From positions 1-55,487 of the IMG/VR virus record IMGVR_UViG_3300042731_007552: DNA of 55,487 nt. One strand, given 5' to 3'. The notes under the pieces are model-generated. The model ran no database searches, was not told the DNA's origin, and worked only from the letters and a program-made list of their open reading frames with translations. The DNA comes from a virus. Below are positions 9,170 to 17,460 of the stretch, piece by piece. The first letter of the stretch is position 1. Each line of letters starts with the position of its first letter. Both the position numbers and the translations under genes were made by a program.

Positions 9170-9186
9170 GTCCCTCATAGGGACTT
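9168..9186. terminator. Terminator between convergent small genes
   Basis: The hairpin AAGTCCCT-CAT-AGGGACTT is followed by GTTTTT on the + strand and by runs of T on the minus strand. Confidence 0.8.
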
Positions 9187-9190
9187 GTTT

Positions 9191-9358
9191 TTAATCTCCA
9201 TCATATTGTATTCTTTCTCTATCACAATAATCAAGACAATTACATTTTATTGTATCTTTTATTTCTGTTCTCGTTCCTGTTACTTTATTGATTTCATACC
9301 ATTTGTCATCACTATCTTTGAAATAAAATATATTTTTATTATTTGATTGTACTGTCAT
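9191..9358 (-). CDS. Small protein, unknown
   Basis: The protein has 55 aa and begins at ATG 9358 after AAAGGATTTGTTAAA. The sequence opens MTVQSNNKNIFYF and contains a CNCLDYCD segment with three cysteines, perhaps a small metal site. It is the last gene of the primase operon on the minus strand and ends at the terminator at 9168. No family was recognised. Confidence 0.65.
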   Translation of the reverse strand: MTVQSNNKNIFYFKDSDDKWYEINKVTGTRTEIKDTIKCNCLDYCDRERIQYDGD

Positions 9359-9373
9359 TTTAACAAATCCTTT

Positions 9374-9634
9374 CTAAGTTTTATGTATTTCATTGTATCT
9401 ATCTTCTATTATGTATTTTTTGTCATTTCTTAAATCTTTAATTAAATACATATCATATTTACCAACTTTTTCTATTGTTGCCATGAAACTTTCGCAATCA
9501 TGATATGTGTCGTATTCAAATATCTCTCCAAAGTTTTCTTTTAGTGCATGTTCTGACTCATGATTGTGTCCACCCCTTAAATATCCAACATTAGAATAAC
9601 ATACAATCATTACTTTTTCGCCAACTTGAAACAT
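9374..9634 (-). CDS. Small phage protein, unknown
   Basis: The protein has 86 aa, and its ATG overlaps the end of the primase gene by one base. The N-terminus (MFQVGEKVMIVCYSNVGYLRGG) resembles a small SH3-like barrel, as seen in many phage accessory proteins that begin with a VGDKV strand. A histidine- and glutamate-rich turn follows. It is co-transcribed with the primase. The function is unknown. Confidence 0.6.
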   Translation of the reverse strand: MFQVGEKVMIVCYSNVGYLRGGHNHESEHALKENFGEIFEYDTYHDCESFMATIEKVGKYDMYLIKDLRNDKKYIIEDRYNEIHKT

Positions 9635-10608
9635 TATATCATTCTCCTTATCATTTTATTTATATTTCTTGCAAAATTTTCTTTATCTTTAATAAAATAT
9701 TCATTTATATCTTTATACTTTGTAAAGCTTAAAGCCATGCAAAATAAAGATCTTTTCTTTAATTGAGATATTAATTTTTTTGCTGCTTCTATTCCAGATT
9801 TATCATTATCAAATGCAATAATAAATTTTGTATTCTTACATTTGTATAAATCTATTAAAGAAACAAGTTTATTTATCATTACAACACTATTTATTGAAAT
9901 TGAATCTAATCCTATTGTTTCAAAGCTTAAACAATCAAAAATACCTTCAGTTACAAAAATATATTTTAGATTATCTTTCAATTTACATGCATTAAATATT
10001 TTAAGTTGTACTTTTGAAAGATTCATTATTTTATTATTATCAGTACTTTTTTCATCATTACGTCTAAGAATACAATTAACTATTTTATTGTTTTCAGTAA
10101 CTGGTATTATATTTTCATAACTTTCAATATTTCTTATATTAGGTAGAAATTTTTCAGGTATTATTTTTCTTGGATCACCTACAACAATTTTATATCTATC
10201 TATTATTTCCATAGATATACCTCTTTTTAAGAAATATCTATGATCATTTATTTCTTCTTTATACTGCTTAAAAATTAATCTAGTAAAGTCAAAAGATTCA
10301 TATTGCTTTTCTTGCTTTGGTTTAGGTTTTTCTGTAGGTAATGAAGAAGATCCCAAAATCTCTAAACCTATTTTAATTATTTTTGGAAAATCTGATTTTA
10401 TATCCAGACCTTCCATTTCTGCTATAACATTAAATGAATCTCCTTGTAGTCCACAATGACATGCACATATGTTATTTTTTGTTACTGTTAAATTATTTGA
10501 AGGATTACTATGTCTTGATGGAATACAAGACCAGTTATTTGAACCTGGTCTTGCTCCATAGTATTGCAATATATTTTTTAGATTGTTTCTTACAAGTTCC
10601 TTATTCAT
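9634..10608 (-). CDS. DnaG-like primase (zinc finger plus TOPRIM)
   Basis: The protein has 324 aa and overlaps the preceding Gp157-like gene by 8 bases. Residues C28, H33 and the CACHC cluster at 48-52 form a CHC2-like zinc finger, although the spacing is irregular. A TOPRIM domain follows, with the catalytic E221 in VTEGIFDC and D267/D269 in AFDNDKSG. It lacks the long helicase C-terminus of T7 gp4-type proteins, so it is a stand-alone primase. It would synthesise primers for phage DNA replication with the DUF927 protein and the helicase encoded elsewhere. Confidence 0.8.
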   Translation of the reverse strand: MNKELVRNNLKNILQYYGARPGSNNWSCIPSRHSNPSNNLTVTKNNICACHCGLQGDSFNVIAEMEGLDIKSDFPKIIKIGLEILGSSSLPTEKPKPKQEKQYESFDFTRLIFKQYKEEINDHRYFLKRGISMEIIDRYKIVVGDPRKIIPEKFLPNIRNIESYENIIPVTENNKIVNCILRRNDEKSTDNNKIMNLSKVQLKIFNACKLKDNLKYIFVTEGIFDCLSFETIGLDSISINSVVMINKLVSLIDLYKCKNTKFIIAFDNDKSGIEAAKKLISQLKKRSLFCMALSFTKYKDINEYFIKDKENFARNINKMIRRMI

Positions 10609-11080
10609 CTTCTACCAAATACTCAACTTTTATTTTTTCTTCAACTTCTTCTTTTTCTATTCCTTCAATTTTTGATAGGTCTTCATTCTTTTTCAAGTCA
10701 GACCATAATAATTTTTCTTTTTCCTCTATAACCTTTTCTATATATTTTCCCATATTATTTTGTTTCAAAAATTCTTTAATCCATAGGTCATTTCTTTTAT
10801 ATTTTGTTGATCTATTTTTGATTATTATATTTCCGCCGATACCTTTATATTTTCTTTGTGTTTTGGTATCGTACGTCTTAGCTTCATCCATTAGTGCAGA
10901 TATTGCATTATCTAATTCTTTAAACCTTTGTTCATATTCTTTTTCTATTTCTTTAATTCTCTGTTTATAATGCTCAAGTACTTTTTTTGCCGTATTCATT
11001 CTTATGTTATAGCTTTGTTCTGTCTTTCTATAATGTTCTATCTTTTTTTCTAATTCAAATCCAGCTTCAATTTGATCCAT
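10601..11080 (-). CDS. Gp157/Gam-like coiled-coil protein
   Basis: The protein has 159 aa. ATG 11080 follows the ribosome site GAGGAGG located at the end of the Xre gene; an in-frame codon at 11107 is rejected. A long N-terminal coiled coil is followed by ITYPE-like strands (GGNIIIKNRSTKYKRN) and a short helical domain. This is the order seen in Siphovirus Gp157 and in Mu Gam-like host-nuclease inhibitors. Such proteins protect linear DNA or support recombination. The family assignment is moderate. It is co-transcribed with the Xre regulator and primase. Confidence 0.6.
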   Translation of the reverse strand: MDQIEAGFELEKKIEHYRKTEQSYNIRMNTAKKVLEHYKQRIKEIEKEYEQRFKELDNAISALMDEAKTYDTKTQRKYKGIGGNIIIKNRSTKYKRNDLWIKEFLKQNNMGKYIEKVIEEKEKLLWSDLKKNEDLSKIEGIEKEEVEEKIKVEYLVEDE

Positions 11081-11081
11081 T

Positions 11082-11276
11082 TTATGCCTCCTCAAACATT
11101 TGTTCAAGCGTTATTCCTAACGCTTGCGCTATTCTTGTAGCTATATGGTATTTTATATCTGCTTGTTTATTTTCATATCGTATCAGGGTTGTATAAGAAA
11201 TCCCTGATTTTTCTGCAAGTTCTTTTTGTGACATGCCTCTATAAATTCTCATTTTTTTTATTATATTTTTCTTCAA
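11082..11276 (-). CDS. Xre/Cro-CI family helix-turn-helix regulator
   Basis: The protein is about 64 aa. A TTG at 11276 fits the usual spacing from AAGGAG, as in the other genes with this leader; the ATG at 11285 directly abuts the ribosome site. It is a single HTH_3 domain: GMSQKELAEKSGISYTTLIRYENKQADIKYHIATRIAQALGI. It has no peptidase or dimerisation domain. The gene is first in the operon with gp157 and primase and is driven by an operator-bearing promoter (11311-11339), so it may be an autoregulated early or lysogeny switch. It is a good candidate to bind the repeated operator. Confidence 0.85.
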   Translation of the reverse strand: MKKNIIKKMRIYRGMSQKELAEKSGISYTTLIRYENKQADIKYHIATRIAQALGITLEQMFEEA

Positions 11277-11310
11277 ATCAATCATCTCCTTAAATATTTA
11301 TTATACCTAT

Positions 11311-11339
11311 ATTATACGTATGTTATAAGTATTTGTCAA
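11311..11339 (-). promoter_or_regulatory. Operator-type promoter of the Xre-gp157-primase operon
   Basis: TTGACA, 17 bp and TATAAT on the minus strand are followed by TAAATATTTAAGGAG. The spacer reads AATACTTATAACATACG, with inverted ATACTTA/ATACGTAT-like halves. The -35 box overlaps the stop codon of the upstream transferase gene. Confidence 0.85.
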
Positions 11340-12472
11340 ATATTTTTCTGTATTTCTTTTAAAACTTTCGCTGTTTTTTCTCCTGCTTTTCCTCTTAATT
11401 TAGTTGGACATATTTGTTCAATAAAGTCTTTTTCCTCATCCCTCATTCCATCTTGTAAAGCTATATCAATCAATTTGTTTAGATGTTTTATATCTCTAGC
11501 GTGGTATCCAATTTTCTTTTTATATATTTGATATTCGAAATTATCAGGATCTTTTTTAAAATGATCTAAAACATCTTTTGAACAAATCCAATCTGGAAAT
11601 ATTACAGGTTTACCAAGAATCCAAGCCTCATACAATGTTGATCCTGCATCTGCGATAACAACATCTGCATCAATCAATTCTTGCATTGTTGGATTTTGTT
11701 TTTTACCTATATTCATTCTAGAGGTAGGATGTAATCCGGTTCCAACTTCATAATTTTTACTTATCTGAGACAAGTATTTTTTAAAAAATGGATATGAACT
11801 ACGACCTTTATTTTTATTATTATATCCATGCGATGGAGCCCAAACAATGTAAGGTTTGTCTCTTTTGGTTATTGTATATTCTCCATTTATAAGTGGATCC
11901 AATTTTGTATAACCTGTTATAAATATTTCACCTTTATAACCAGTATCACGCATTCTTTTTTCCCAAGCTGGTCCAGGACAGCATGCATATTTAAATTTAT
12001 CAATCCTTTTTCCAATCCAATAATTTTTATCTCCTATTCCATGGCTAAAAAATACATCATTTGGACCAACAGGTGCTTTACCTTGTTGTTCTATTCGCAT
12101 GCTAGAAAAAAATCTACAATTTATAGCTTTTAAACATTCTCCAGGTGCTGGCATATTAACAAAACCGGCTTCCTTTTTATTAAAAAATTTCAAAATAGGA
12201 TTTGCTAGAGCTTGAATTGCATGTATATACGCTCTACCAGCATGTTGCGACATGTTATCATAAACAAAATTTATAGGATATCCTTTGTTGAAATATTTTT
12301 TTATATAATGATTATTATTAACTTTGCCTACTCTTAATCTCTTATCAGTTCTTATTCTTCTAAATTCAACAGAACTTGTTGCAACATTTATAAATGTTTC
12401 CTTAAAAGGTATAAATTTATATCCTTCGACTTCAACAACATAATGTGTTTTATTCATTACCGAAACTTTCAT
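11336..12472 (-). CDS. CDP-glycerol/ribitol glycerophosphotransferase-like (TagF family)
   Basis: The protein has 378 aa, with ATG 12472 nine bases after GGAGTG. The C-terminal two thirds show the GT-B fold of TagF/TarF-type polyol-phosphate transferases: FFSHGIGDK, YKGEIFITGYTKLDPL, VWAPSHG, GLHPTSR and ELIDADVVIADAGSTLYEAWILGKPVIF. The first 95 residues are not typical of TagB and were not recognised. It would transfer an activated polyol or sugar phosphate onto a surface polymer, fitting the cytidylyltransferase and SDR genes at 13.4-14.7 kb. It follows the integrase gene by 14 bases, so it may be a lysogenic-conversion gene. Confidence 0.75.
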   Translation of the reverse strand: MKVSVMNKTHYVVEVEGYKFIPFKETFINVATSSVEFRRIRTDKRLRVGKVNNNHYIKKYFNKGYPINFVYDNMSQHAGRAYIHAIQALANPILKFFNKKEAGFVNMPAPGECLKAINCRFFSSMRIEQQGKAPVGPNDVFFSHGIGDKNYWIGKRIDKFKYACCPGPAWEKRMRDTGYKGEIFITGYTKLDPLINGEYTITKRDKPYIVWAPSHGYNNKNKGRSSYPFFKKYLSQISKNYEVGTGLHPTSRMNIGKKQNPTMQELIDADVVIADAGSTLYEAWILGKPVIFPDWICSKDVLDHFKKDPDNFEYQIYKKKIGYHARDIKHLNKLIDIALQDGMRDEEKDFIEQICPTKLRGKAGEKTAKVLKEIQKNI

Positions 12473-12486
12473 TTTTTTATCACTCC

Positions 12487-13314
12487 TCAAATATTTATGG
12501 AATTTATTATTTTTAGCAGTTCTTTTCTATCCAATTGCCCATATATTTCCGTAACTGTTAGAGTGTGTCCTAACAGTTGTTGTATGGCTGTATATGGTAC
12601 ATTTTTTTCAAATAATATTTTTGTATACAAATGTCTAAAACTATGTGCATGTACTTTACTAAGTTTTATTCTTGCTTTACCTGCATATTTTTTTAATATA
12701 TCATGTACAGTTTGTCTATTTATAGGTCCTCTTATGCCTATAAATAATTTTCCTTTTTCTCTATCTTGTACATATTCTTTTAAAACTTTATTCAATTTTT
12801 TTGGAAGTAATAAATTTCTATATTTATTTCCTTTTCCTTTTATTAAAATTATATTATTATCTATATCGTCAACCTTTAATTGAAGTACTTCAGATACTCT
12901 TCCGCCAGTGAAAAGTAGTGTATAAATTAATGCTATCGCTCTTTTATCATCTACTTTTTTAGCAAATTTAATTAATCTTTTAACTTCACTGATATTTAAA
13001 AAATCTTTTAAAAAACTTTGATCTTGTACTTTTACCTGTTTTGCTTTAGAAATATCGATCGAATATCCTTTATGGCTATTTATAAAATTAATATATACCT
13101 TTATGCTTGCTAATTTTCTATTTATTGTCGAAGGACTCATGCATTTATTTTCAAGAAAAATTATATACTTTTTTATATTAATTAAATTTGTTTTTTCAAT
13201 ACATATGTTAAAATCTTTCTCGAATATTTTTATATCTGAAATGTAGCTGTCAATTGTGTTTTGAGACTTATCATTTTCTATTAAATTTTCAATAAAATCG
13301 TTTTCAAATTTCAT
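12487..13314 (-). CDS. int: Tyrosine-type integrase
   Basis: The protein has 275 aa. It has an XerC/D-like layout: a SAM-like core-binding domain (residues 1-95) and a catalytic domain with R139 (TGGRVSEVLQL), a lysine near 161 in the KGKGNKYR hairpin, H224-x-x-R227 (HSFRH), H250 (LLGHT) and nucleophile Y258 (TEIYGQ). All catalytic positions are present. It would integrate the phage genome into the host chromosome, showing that the phage is temperate. The intergenic region 13315-13424 upstream carries an inverted repeat and a hairpin that may be regulatory or part of attP. Confidence 0.93.
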   Translation of the reverse strand: MKFENDFIENLIENDKSQNTIDSYISDIKIFEKDFNICIEKTNLINIKKYIIFLENKCMSPSTINRKLASIKVYINFINSHKGYSIDISKAKQVKVQDQSFLKDFLNISEVKRLIKFAKKVDDKRAIALIYTLLFTGGRVSEVLQLKVDDIDNNIILIKGKGNKYRNLLLPKKLNKVLKEYVQDREKGKLFIGIRGPINRQTVHDILKKYAGKARIKLSKVHAHSFRHLYTKILFEKNVPYTAIQQLLGHTLTVTEIYGQLDRKELLKIINSINI

Positions 13315-13343
13315 GTTTTTGCACCCTCTTTAAAAAGTATTAT

Positions 13344-13370
13344 AATACATCGTATGTATTCAATGTATTA
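13344..13370. promoter_or_regulatory. Candidate operator upstream of the integrase
   Basis: AATACAT-CGT-ATGTATT is a perfect 7-bp inverted repeat, followed two bases later by a third ATGTATT. It lies about 30-55 bp upstream of the integrase start. Its sequence differs from the ATACTTA/TAAGTAT operator used elsewhere. Confidence 0.6.
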
Positions 13371-13400
13371 TAAATAGGTTATCATATGCTATTATTTTTC

Positions 13401-13428
13401 TTAAGACATAAACTGGTTTTTGTCTTAA
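13401..13428. repeat. Long hairpin at the end of the SDR gene
   Basis: TTAAGACA and TGTCTTAA form an 8-bp stem with an inner AAAC/GTTT pairing. The hairpin overlaps the stop codon of the SDR gene. No clear T-run follows on the minus strand, so it may be a weak terminator, an integrase arm site or part of the attachment site. Confidence 0.5.
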
Positions 13429-14039
13429 AGCGATATTTTTATGTTATTTTTTAACAATAATTTCATTTCATCATTTATTATTTTGTAAACATATTCTGCA
13501 ACTTTTTCAGGTTGCAACATGTTTACGAAATCGTCATCTGGATACAAGGTTTTCCTTAAATTGGAATTAAATGCAGCCGGCGAAATACAATATACATCTA
13601 TACCGTATTTTTTTAATTCTTCTCTTATACTTTGACTAAAACTGACTATTGCAGATTTAGTTGCAGCATATGCGCTATAACCAGGTCTTGCACCTTTTGC
13701 AGCCGTTGAAGCTACATTAATTATCTTGCCTTTTAAATTTCTTCTGATACATTCTTTTGCATATATTTGTGAACAATTAAATACTCCATTTAAATTTGTA
13801 TTAATTTGTTTCAACCAGTCACATTGATTTAATTCTAAGATTGAACCTGGTATAACTATAGCAGCATTATTAATTAAAGTTTCTGGAAAAGGATTAAGAT
13901 ATTTAAAATATTCTTTTATAGAATTATAATTTGTTACATCCAAATTATTTGTTCTACTTATGTTATAAACAAATTTGAATTTCTTTGCTATAGCTGCACC
14001 AAGTCCACTGCTACTTCCTGTTATTGCTATTGTTTTCAT
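13425..14039 (-). CDS. Short-chain dehydrogenase/reductase (possible ribitol-phosphate branch)
   Basis: The protein has 204 aa. It is a classical SDR: cofactor loop GSSSGLG (residues 8-14), NNAA at about 58-61, catalytic Ser in NVAST and YAATK (Tyr and Lys). It is short and ends soon after the catalytic helix. It overlaps the cytidylyltransferase gene by 29 bases. Fused or paired TarI-type cytidylyltransferase plus SDR is known from CDP-ribitol synthesis (for example Haemophilus Bcs1), where the SDR reduces ribulose 5-phosphate. That role is inferred from pairing; the substrate cannot be read from the sequence. Confidence 0.75.
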   Translation of the reverse strand: MKTIAITGSSSGLGAAIAKKFKFVYNISRTNNLDVTNYNSIKEYFKYLNPFPETLINNAAIVIPGSILELNQCDWLKQINTNLNGVFNCSQIYAKECIRRNLKGKIINVASTAAKGARPGYSAYAATKSAIVSFSQSIREELKKYGIDVYCISPAAFNSNLRKTLYPDDDFVNMLQPEKVAEYVYKIINDEMKLLLKNNIKISL

Positions 14040-14679
14040 TTGTATATATCACCTCTGCTATTTTTAAATCTAATGGAGTAGTTATTTTTATATTTGTATA
14101 TTCTCCAACTAAAACATTTGGTTGAATTCCTTCTTCTGTACATATAAGATCGCAATCATCGCTACTATTTATAATATTTGTATAGTTATGTATATCAAAA
14201 AGCATAGAAGTATCAAATTTTTGTGGCGTTTGAACTTCCCCGATTTCACCACGTTCAAATGTTAATCCATGCACACTTATTGGGGTTGAAATACATGGCA
14301 TAAACAACGTTGTATTAGATTTTGCATTTATTATTTTTTTTATTAGTCCTATTGATACAAAAGGTCTGACGGATTCCATTATAATGACTTCTTTCGTTTT
14401 AACTTCGTTTAATCCATAATATACTGATTCTTGCCTTGTTTCGCCACCATCTATAATTTTATATTTTTTAGTACAATTGTGATTTTTTATAATTTCTTCC
14501 GTTCTTTTATATTCTTGTGGAGATGTTGGTATAATTATCTTGTTTATTTCTTTGAAATTATTTAATTTTTCTAATGCATGAACTAAAATAGGCTTTCCGC
14601 CTATTCTAGCAAATTGTTTTGGATATCCAAGTTTGGCACGTTTTCCAGTGCCGCCGTTTAGATAGACTACATCAATCAT
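14011..14679 (-). CDS. IspD/TarI-family cytidylyltransferase
   Basis: The protein has 222 aa. The motifs LNGGTGKRAKLGYPKQF (nucleotide-binding loop), GGETRQESVYYGL and ITTPLDLKIAE are those of the IspD/TarI family. HDAVRP is replaced by MESVRPFV. It would make a CDP-activated polyol or similar alcohol from CTP. Because it is paired with an SDR and lies near a TagF-like transferase, a CDP-ribitol-type product is more likely than an isoprenoid intermediate (inference). Its start overlaps the stop of the upstream gene as ATGA. Confidence 0.8.
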   Translation of the reverse strand: MIDVVYLNGGTGKRAKLGYPKQFARIGGKPILVHALEKLNNFKEINKIIIPTSPQEYKRTEEIIKNHNCTKKYKIIDGGETRQESVYYGLNEVKTKEVIIMESVRPFVSIGLIKKIINAKSNTTLFMPCISTPISVHGLTFERGEIGEVQTPQKFDTSMLFDIHNYTNIINSSDDCDLICTEEGIQPNVLVGEYTNIKITTPLDLKIAEVIYTNENNSNNRK

Positions 14680-15899
14680 TTGCTTTCAATTTCCTCCTTT
14701 AATGCCTTAACTATATCTTTTATAGTATGTTTAAATAGATAAGGTTGTAATGCTTTTAAAAATTGCTCATTATATTCTTTTGTAACTTTATTTGTTCTTA
14801 TATCTCCGATTGCATCTATAGCAGTATCTACATCTGTAATTTTATATGCATTTTTGTGGTACATATAATAAATGTATCCAAACACTAGACAAGGTTTTAG
14901 CCTTAATAATGCTTCTAATCCTGCCGTACCTGTTATTGTTGAAACTGCTAAAGAGTTATCAATTAAAGAATAATGATTTGCTTTAATTGAGATAAGATTA
15001 ACATTTTTAGTATTATGAATATGATTGTAATAATTTAAATTTCTGTTTTTGCTCATTCTTGGATGTTCTTTAACATATATTTGTATGCCTAAATTACTTA
15101 ATATATCAATCGCCAATAGTTGATTTCTAAATATTCCGCCCATACTTGAAGTAGTAGCTTCATATTGGAAATGCAATGGAAAATAAATATATGGTTTTGA
15201 TAGATCTGGTTTGACACATAATTTTGAATAATGTTTTAACAAACCTTTGTGTCTTTTTAATAATGTTCTTTGTGTTTTTAATTTCTTTTTCGGTATAATT
15301 ACAGGTCTACCAGACTTAGGCACAATTTTTTCACCATGCGTTTCTAATAGCCATTCTAAATCTTTTGATAATGGTTCATCGTTTCCGATTTTAAAATTAG
15401 GAAATGGATCTCTTATACTTCTAGCAAAATAAGCCATTCTTGGGTGGAATGGATTAAAACATAATGTTTTGATTCCTTTTAATTTACACAAATGATATAT
15501 AATATTGTCATATCCCTCATGTGGCGGTGCTGATCTGTAAAATATATCTGGCTTATATTTATCTAATAGATGATTCCACCATCTCAAATATTTAAAATAA
15601 TAATTTTCTCTGTTTTCATAATTACTTGGTCTAATTCTTTTTATTCTTTCAAGCATTTTAATTGTTTCTGTTTCTGCATATGCCATTTTTTCAATAACAT
15701 ATTCCGGCAGTGGTTTAATATCATTCCAATTTATTTTTGGAAAATATCTACCTTTTTTTAATCCATTATGATGATATGCTGCTTTTATTTTTCCTTTAAC
15801 TTTTACTTTTCTATTTGTTATAAATACATAACTATCTGCTGGTATTTGTCTTGTTATTTCTATTGCTGTTTCTTTATTACAGAGTGCTAATATATTCAA
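14676..15899 (-). CDS. Capsule polysaccharide biosynthesis-like protein
   Basis: The protein has 407 aa from a TTG at 15899, eight bases after GAAAGGAG; the longer frame to 15989 is rejected because it overlaps the GNAT gene deeply. The segment YIYFPLHFQYEATTSSMGG with QLLAIDIL and IQIYVKEHPRM, then STITGTAGLEALLRLKPCLVFG, is the hallmark of the capsule_synth family related to KpsS/KpsC GT-B enzymes. It probably attaches or modifies a surface glycan. It lies within the nonulosonate and polyol cluster and overlaps the GNAT gene by 23 bases. Confidence 0.75.
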   Translation of the reverse strand: MNILALCNKETAIEITRQIPADSYVFITNRKVKVKGKIKAAYHHNGLKKGRYFPKINWNDIKPLPEYVIEKMAYAETETIKMLERIKRIRPSNYENRENYYFKYLRWWNHLLDKYKPDIFYRSAPPHEGYDNIIYHLCKLKGIKTLCFNPFHPRMAYFARSIRDPFPNFKIGNDEPLSKDLEWLLETHGEKIVPKSGRPVIIPKKKLKTQRTLLKRHKGLLKHYSKLCVKPDLSKPYIYFPLHFQYEATTSSMGGIFRNQLLAIDILSNLGIQIYVKEHPRMSKNRNLNYYNHIHNTKNVNLISIKANHYSLIDNSLAVSTITGTAGLEALLRLKPCLVFGYIYYMYHKNAYKITDVDTAIDAIGDIRTNKVTKEYNEQFLKALQPYLFKHTIKDIVKALKEEIESK

Positions 15900-16374
15900 G
15901 AAAAAGACTCCTTTCAAAATTAATATAAACTGAATCATGAAATTTTCCATTGTAGAATTTTTTATTTGGTAATCTTGTTGAGTAGGCATTTGTCTTTGCT
16001 GTAAATCTCATCCATTCTTCTATTAAGTCATTACATTCGTAAACTTCCGCATATACATTGTTTAGATTTAAATTTTTGAATGCATATCTAAGCAATATTC
16101 TAGTAGCTGGAATAATTCCAAGTCTTTCTTTGGTTATTACACTTAATTCGGCTATAGAATTTTCCCATTCTATATTTATTAATCCAGATACTGCATCATA
16201 TGCTGGGATCGAAAAGAATCTTACATTAGATTGTCTATTACAAATCATCTTATAGTAATATTCTTCCTGCATTTCTTTTGTAAGAAAAAATGGAGTCCTT
16301 AATGTTTCAATATTTTTATTTCTCCACTCCAAAGCTTTTAGAAATATGTCTTTTGTTATTGTTTTAACTTGCAT
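15877..16374 (-). CDS. GNAT N-acetyltransferase (PseH-like candidate 1)
   Basis: The protein has 165 aa, and ATG follows GGAGGTAATGGA. It has a GNAT-like order: an N-terminal strand-helix with EWRN and LRTPFFLTKEMQEEYYYK, a central SGLINIEWENSIAELSVI strand pair, RLGIIPATRILLRYAF in the acetyl-CoA loop position, and LNLNNVYAEVYECN near the end. The family acetylates amino-sugars in nonulosonate synthesis. The RLG-based acetyl-CoA loop is atypical. A second GNAT at 16939 is probably a paralogue. Confidence 0.7.
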   Translation of the reverse strand: MQVKTITKDIFLKALEWRNKNIETLRTPFFLTKEMQEEYYYKMICNRQSNVRFFSIPAYDAVSGLINIEWENSIAELSVITKERLGIIPATRILLRYAFKNLNLNNVYAEVYECNDLIEEWMRFTAKTNAYSTRLPNKKFYNGKFHDSVYINFERSLFLEYISTL

Positions 16375-16979
16375 TCCATTACCTCCTTTACTTTTTCAAA
16401 ATCTTCTTTTGTGTCTATACTCCAATGTCCTTGCCAGTCAATTCCACAATCATAATGTCCTATTTTAAATTTATTATTTTTTAAATAAGGCGTGACATGT
16501 TCTCTTTCGTAGTCTGTTTTTGCATTTTGGTAATTATTTAAAAATGCATTTGATGTCATTACCTCAACATCAAATCCACTTGGACCGTTGTTATTTGTAT
16601 AGTCAAATTTATTATTAATATGATAATTAATTGTTTTATAAATAATATATGGATGAAAATATAAAAGAGGACAATCTGATGTTAATCTGATAATATTATC
16701 AACTTCAATAAAATCATAATAATAATTTAATGTATTATAATATCTTTCTAATACATTTTCAGTCGAACCCCTGAATATTTTTACTTTGTCTTTGAAATAT
16801 TTATACAATGGTATATCTTTTTTTGTATCTGGTATGGCTAATATCACATCATTTATATTTTTTGTTTTCATTGCAGCTTTTACAACATATTCAGTTATTG
16901 GAATACCATCTATTTTCATCATACATTTGCCTGGTAATCTATTGCTCGTCATTCTCGCTTGGATTATACATACGTTCAT
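16356..16979 (-). CDS. CMP-nonulosonate cytidylyltransferase-like (SpsF/PseF type)
   Basis: The protein has 207 aa, with ATG 16979 six bases after GAGGTG; a GTG at 16988 overlaps that site. It has the SpsF/NeuA-like fold: IIQARMTSNRLPGKCM (CTP loop), VILAIPDT, GSTENVLERYY, IIRLTSDCPLLYFHP, GFDVEVM, EREHVTPY and SIDTKEDFEKV. It would activate a nine-carbon acidic sugar with CMP. It lies next to a NeuB-like synthase and two acetyltransferases, which supports the assignment. Confidence 0.85.
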   Translation of the reverse strand: MNVCIIQARMTSNRLPGKCMMKIDGIPITEYVVKAAMKTKNINDVILAIPDTKKDIPLYKYFKDKVKIFRGSTENVLERYYNTLNYYYDFIEVDNIIRLTSDCPLLYFHPYIIYKTINYHINNKFDYTNNNGPSGFDVEVMTSNAFLNNYQNAKTDYEREHVTPYLKNNKFKIGHYDCGIDWQGHWSIDTKEDFEKVKEVMECKLKQ

Positions 16980-17460
16980 AATATTCACCTCTATTCATAT
17001 AAAAATATAAAATATCGTAATAATCACCTTTATAATATTTTCTTTCTGGTAAATACATATGATTATTAAAGTTATTAATCCAAAACTTTAATGCTGGATT
17101 GCATGTAAAACATTCTCCATATACAAGATTTAAATTTAATTCCAAGAATGCTTTATCTAATATTTTTTTTAGTATATCTTCTCCATATCCTTTTTTATTT
17201 TTATCTGTCAATATTCCTATTTCACAACATCTATTTTCTAATTCAATATTCGTTAATGCTGCCATACCTATCACACCAGAGTTTCTTATTACAGAAAAAT
17301 ATCTTGAATTAGATAATTTGTTGCACACAACTTTTTCATAAAATTCCAGTTGATTTTCTTTTGTCAAAGGAAATGACTCTCTTGTTGCATTATCATATTG
17401 TTTTCTTATTTCTAATATTTTTAATATATCTTTTTTGTTTAATGTGTCTAAAAATATCAT
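16939..17460 (-). CDS. GNAT N-acetyltransferase (PseH-like candidate 2)
   Basis: The protein has 173 aa, and its start overlaps the NeuB-like stop (ATGA). It is a clearer GNAT: SGVIGMAALTNIELENRCCEIGIL, the acetyl-CoA loop NKKGYGEDILKKIL, then FLELNLNLVYGECFTCN. In pseudaminic acid synthesis PseH acetylates the 4-amino group made by PseC. It is flanked by the synthase and the cytidylyltransferase, so this is the better PseH candidate. It overlaps the SpsF-like gene by 41 bases. Confidence 0.78.
   Translation of the reverse strand: MIFLDTLNKKDILKILEIRKQYDNATRESFPLTKENQLEFYEKVVCNKLSNSRYFSVIRNSGVIGMAALTNIELENRCCEIGILTDKNKKGYGEDILKKILDKAFLELNLNLVYGECFTCNPALKFWINNFNNHMYLPERKYYKGDYYDILYFYMNRGEYYERMYNPSENDEQ

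Noticed and set aside
10434-10970. 178-aa + strand frame
   Set aside because: It lies wholly opposite the primase and Gp157-like genes, with low-complexity F/S/I-rich translation typical of an antisense shadow.
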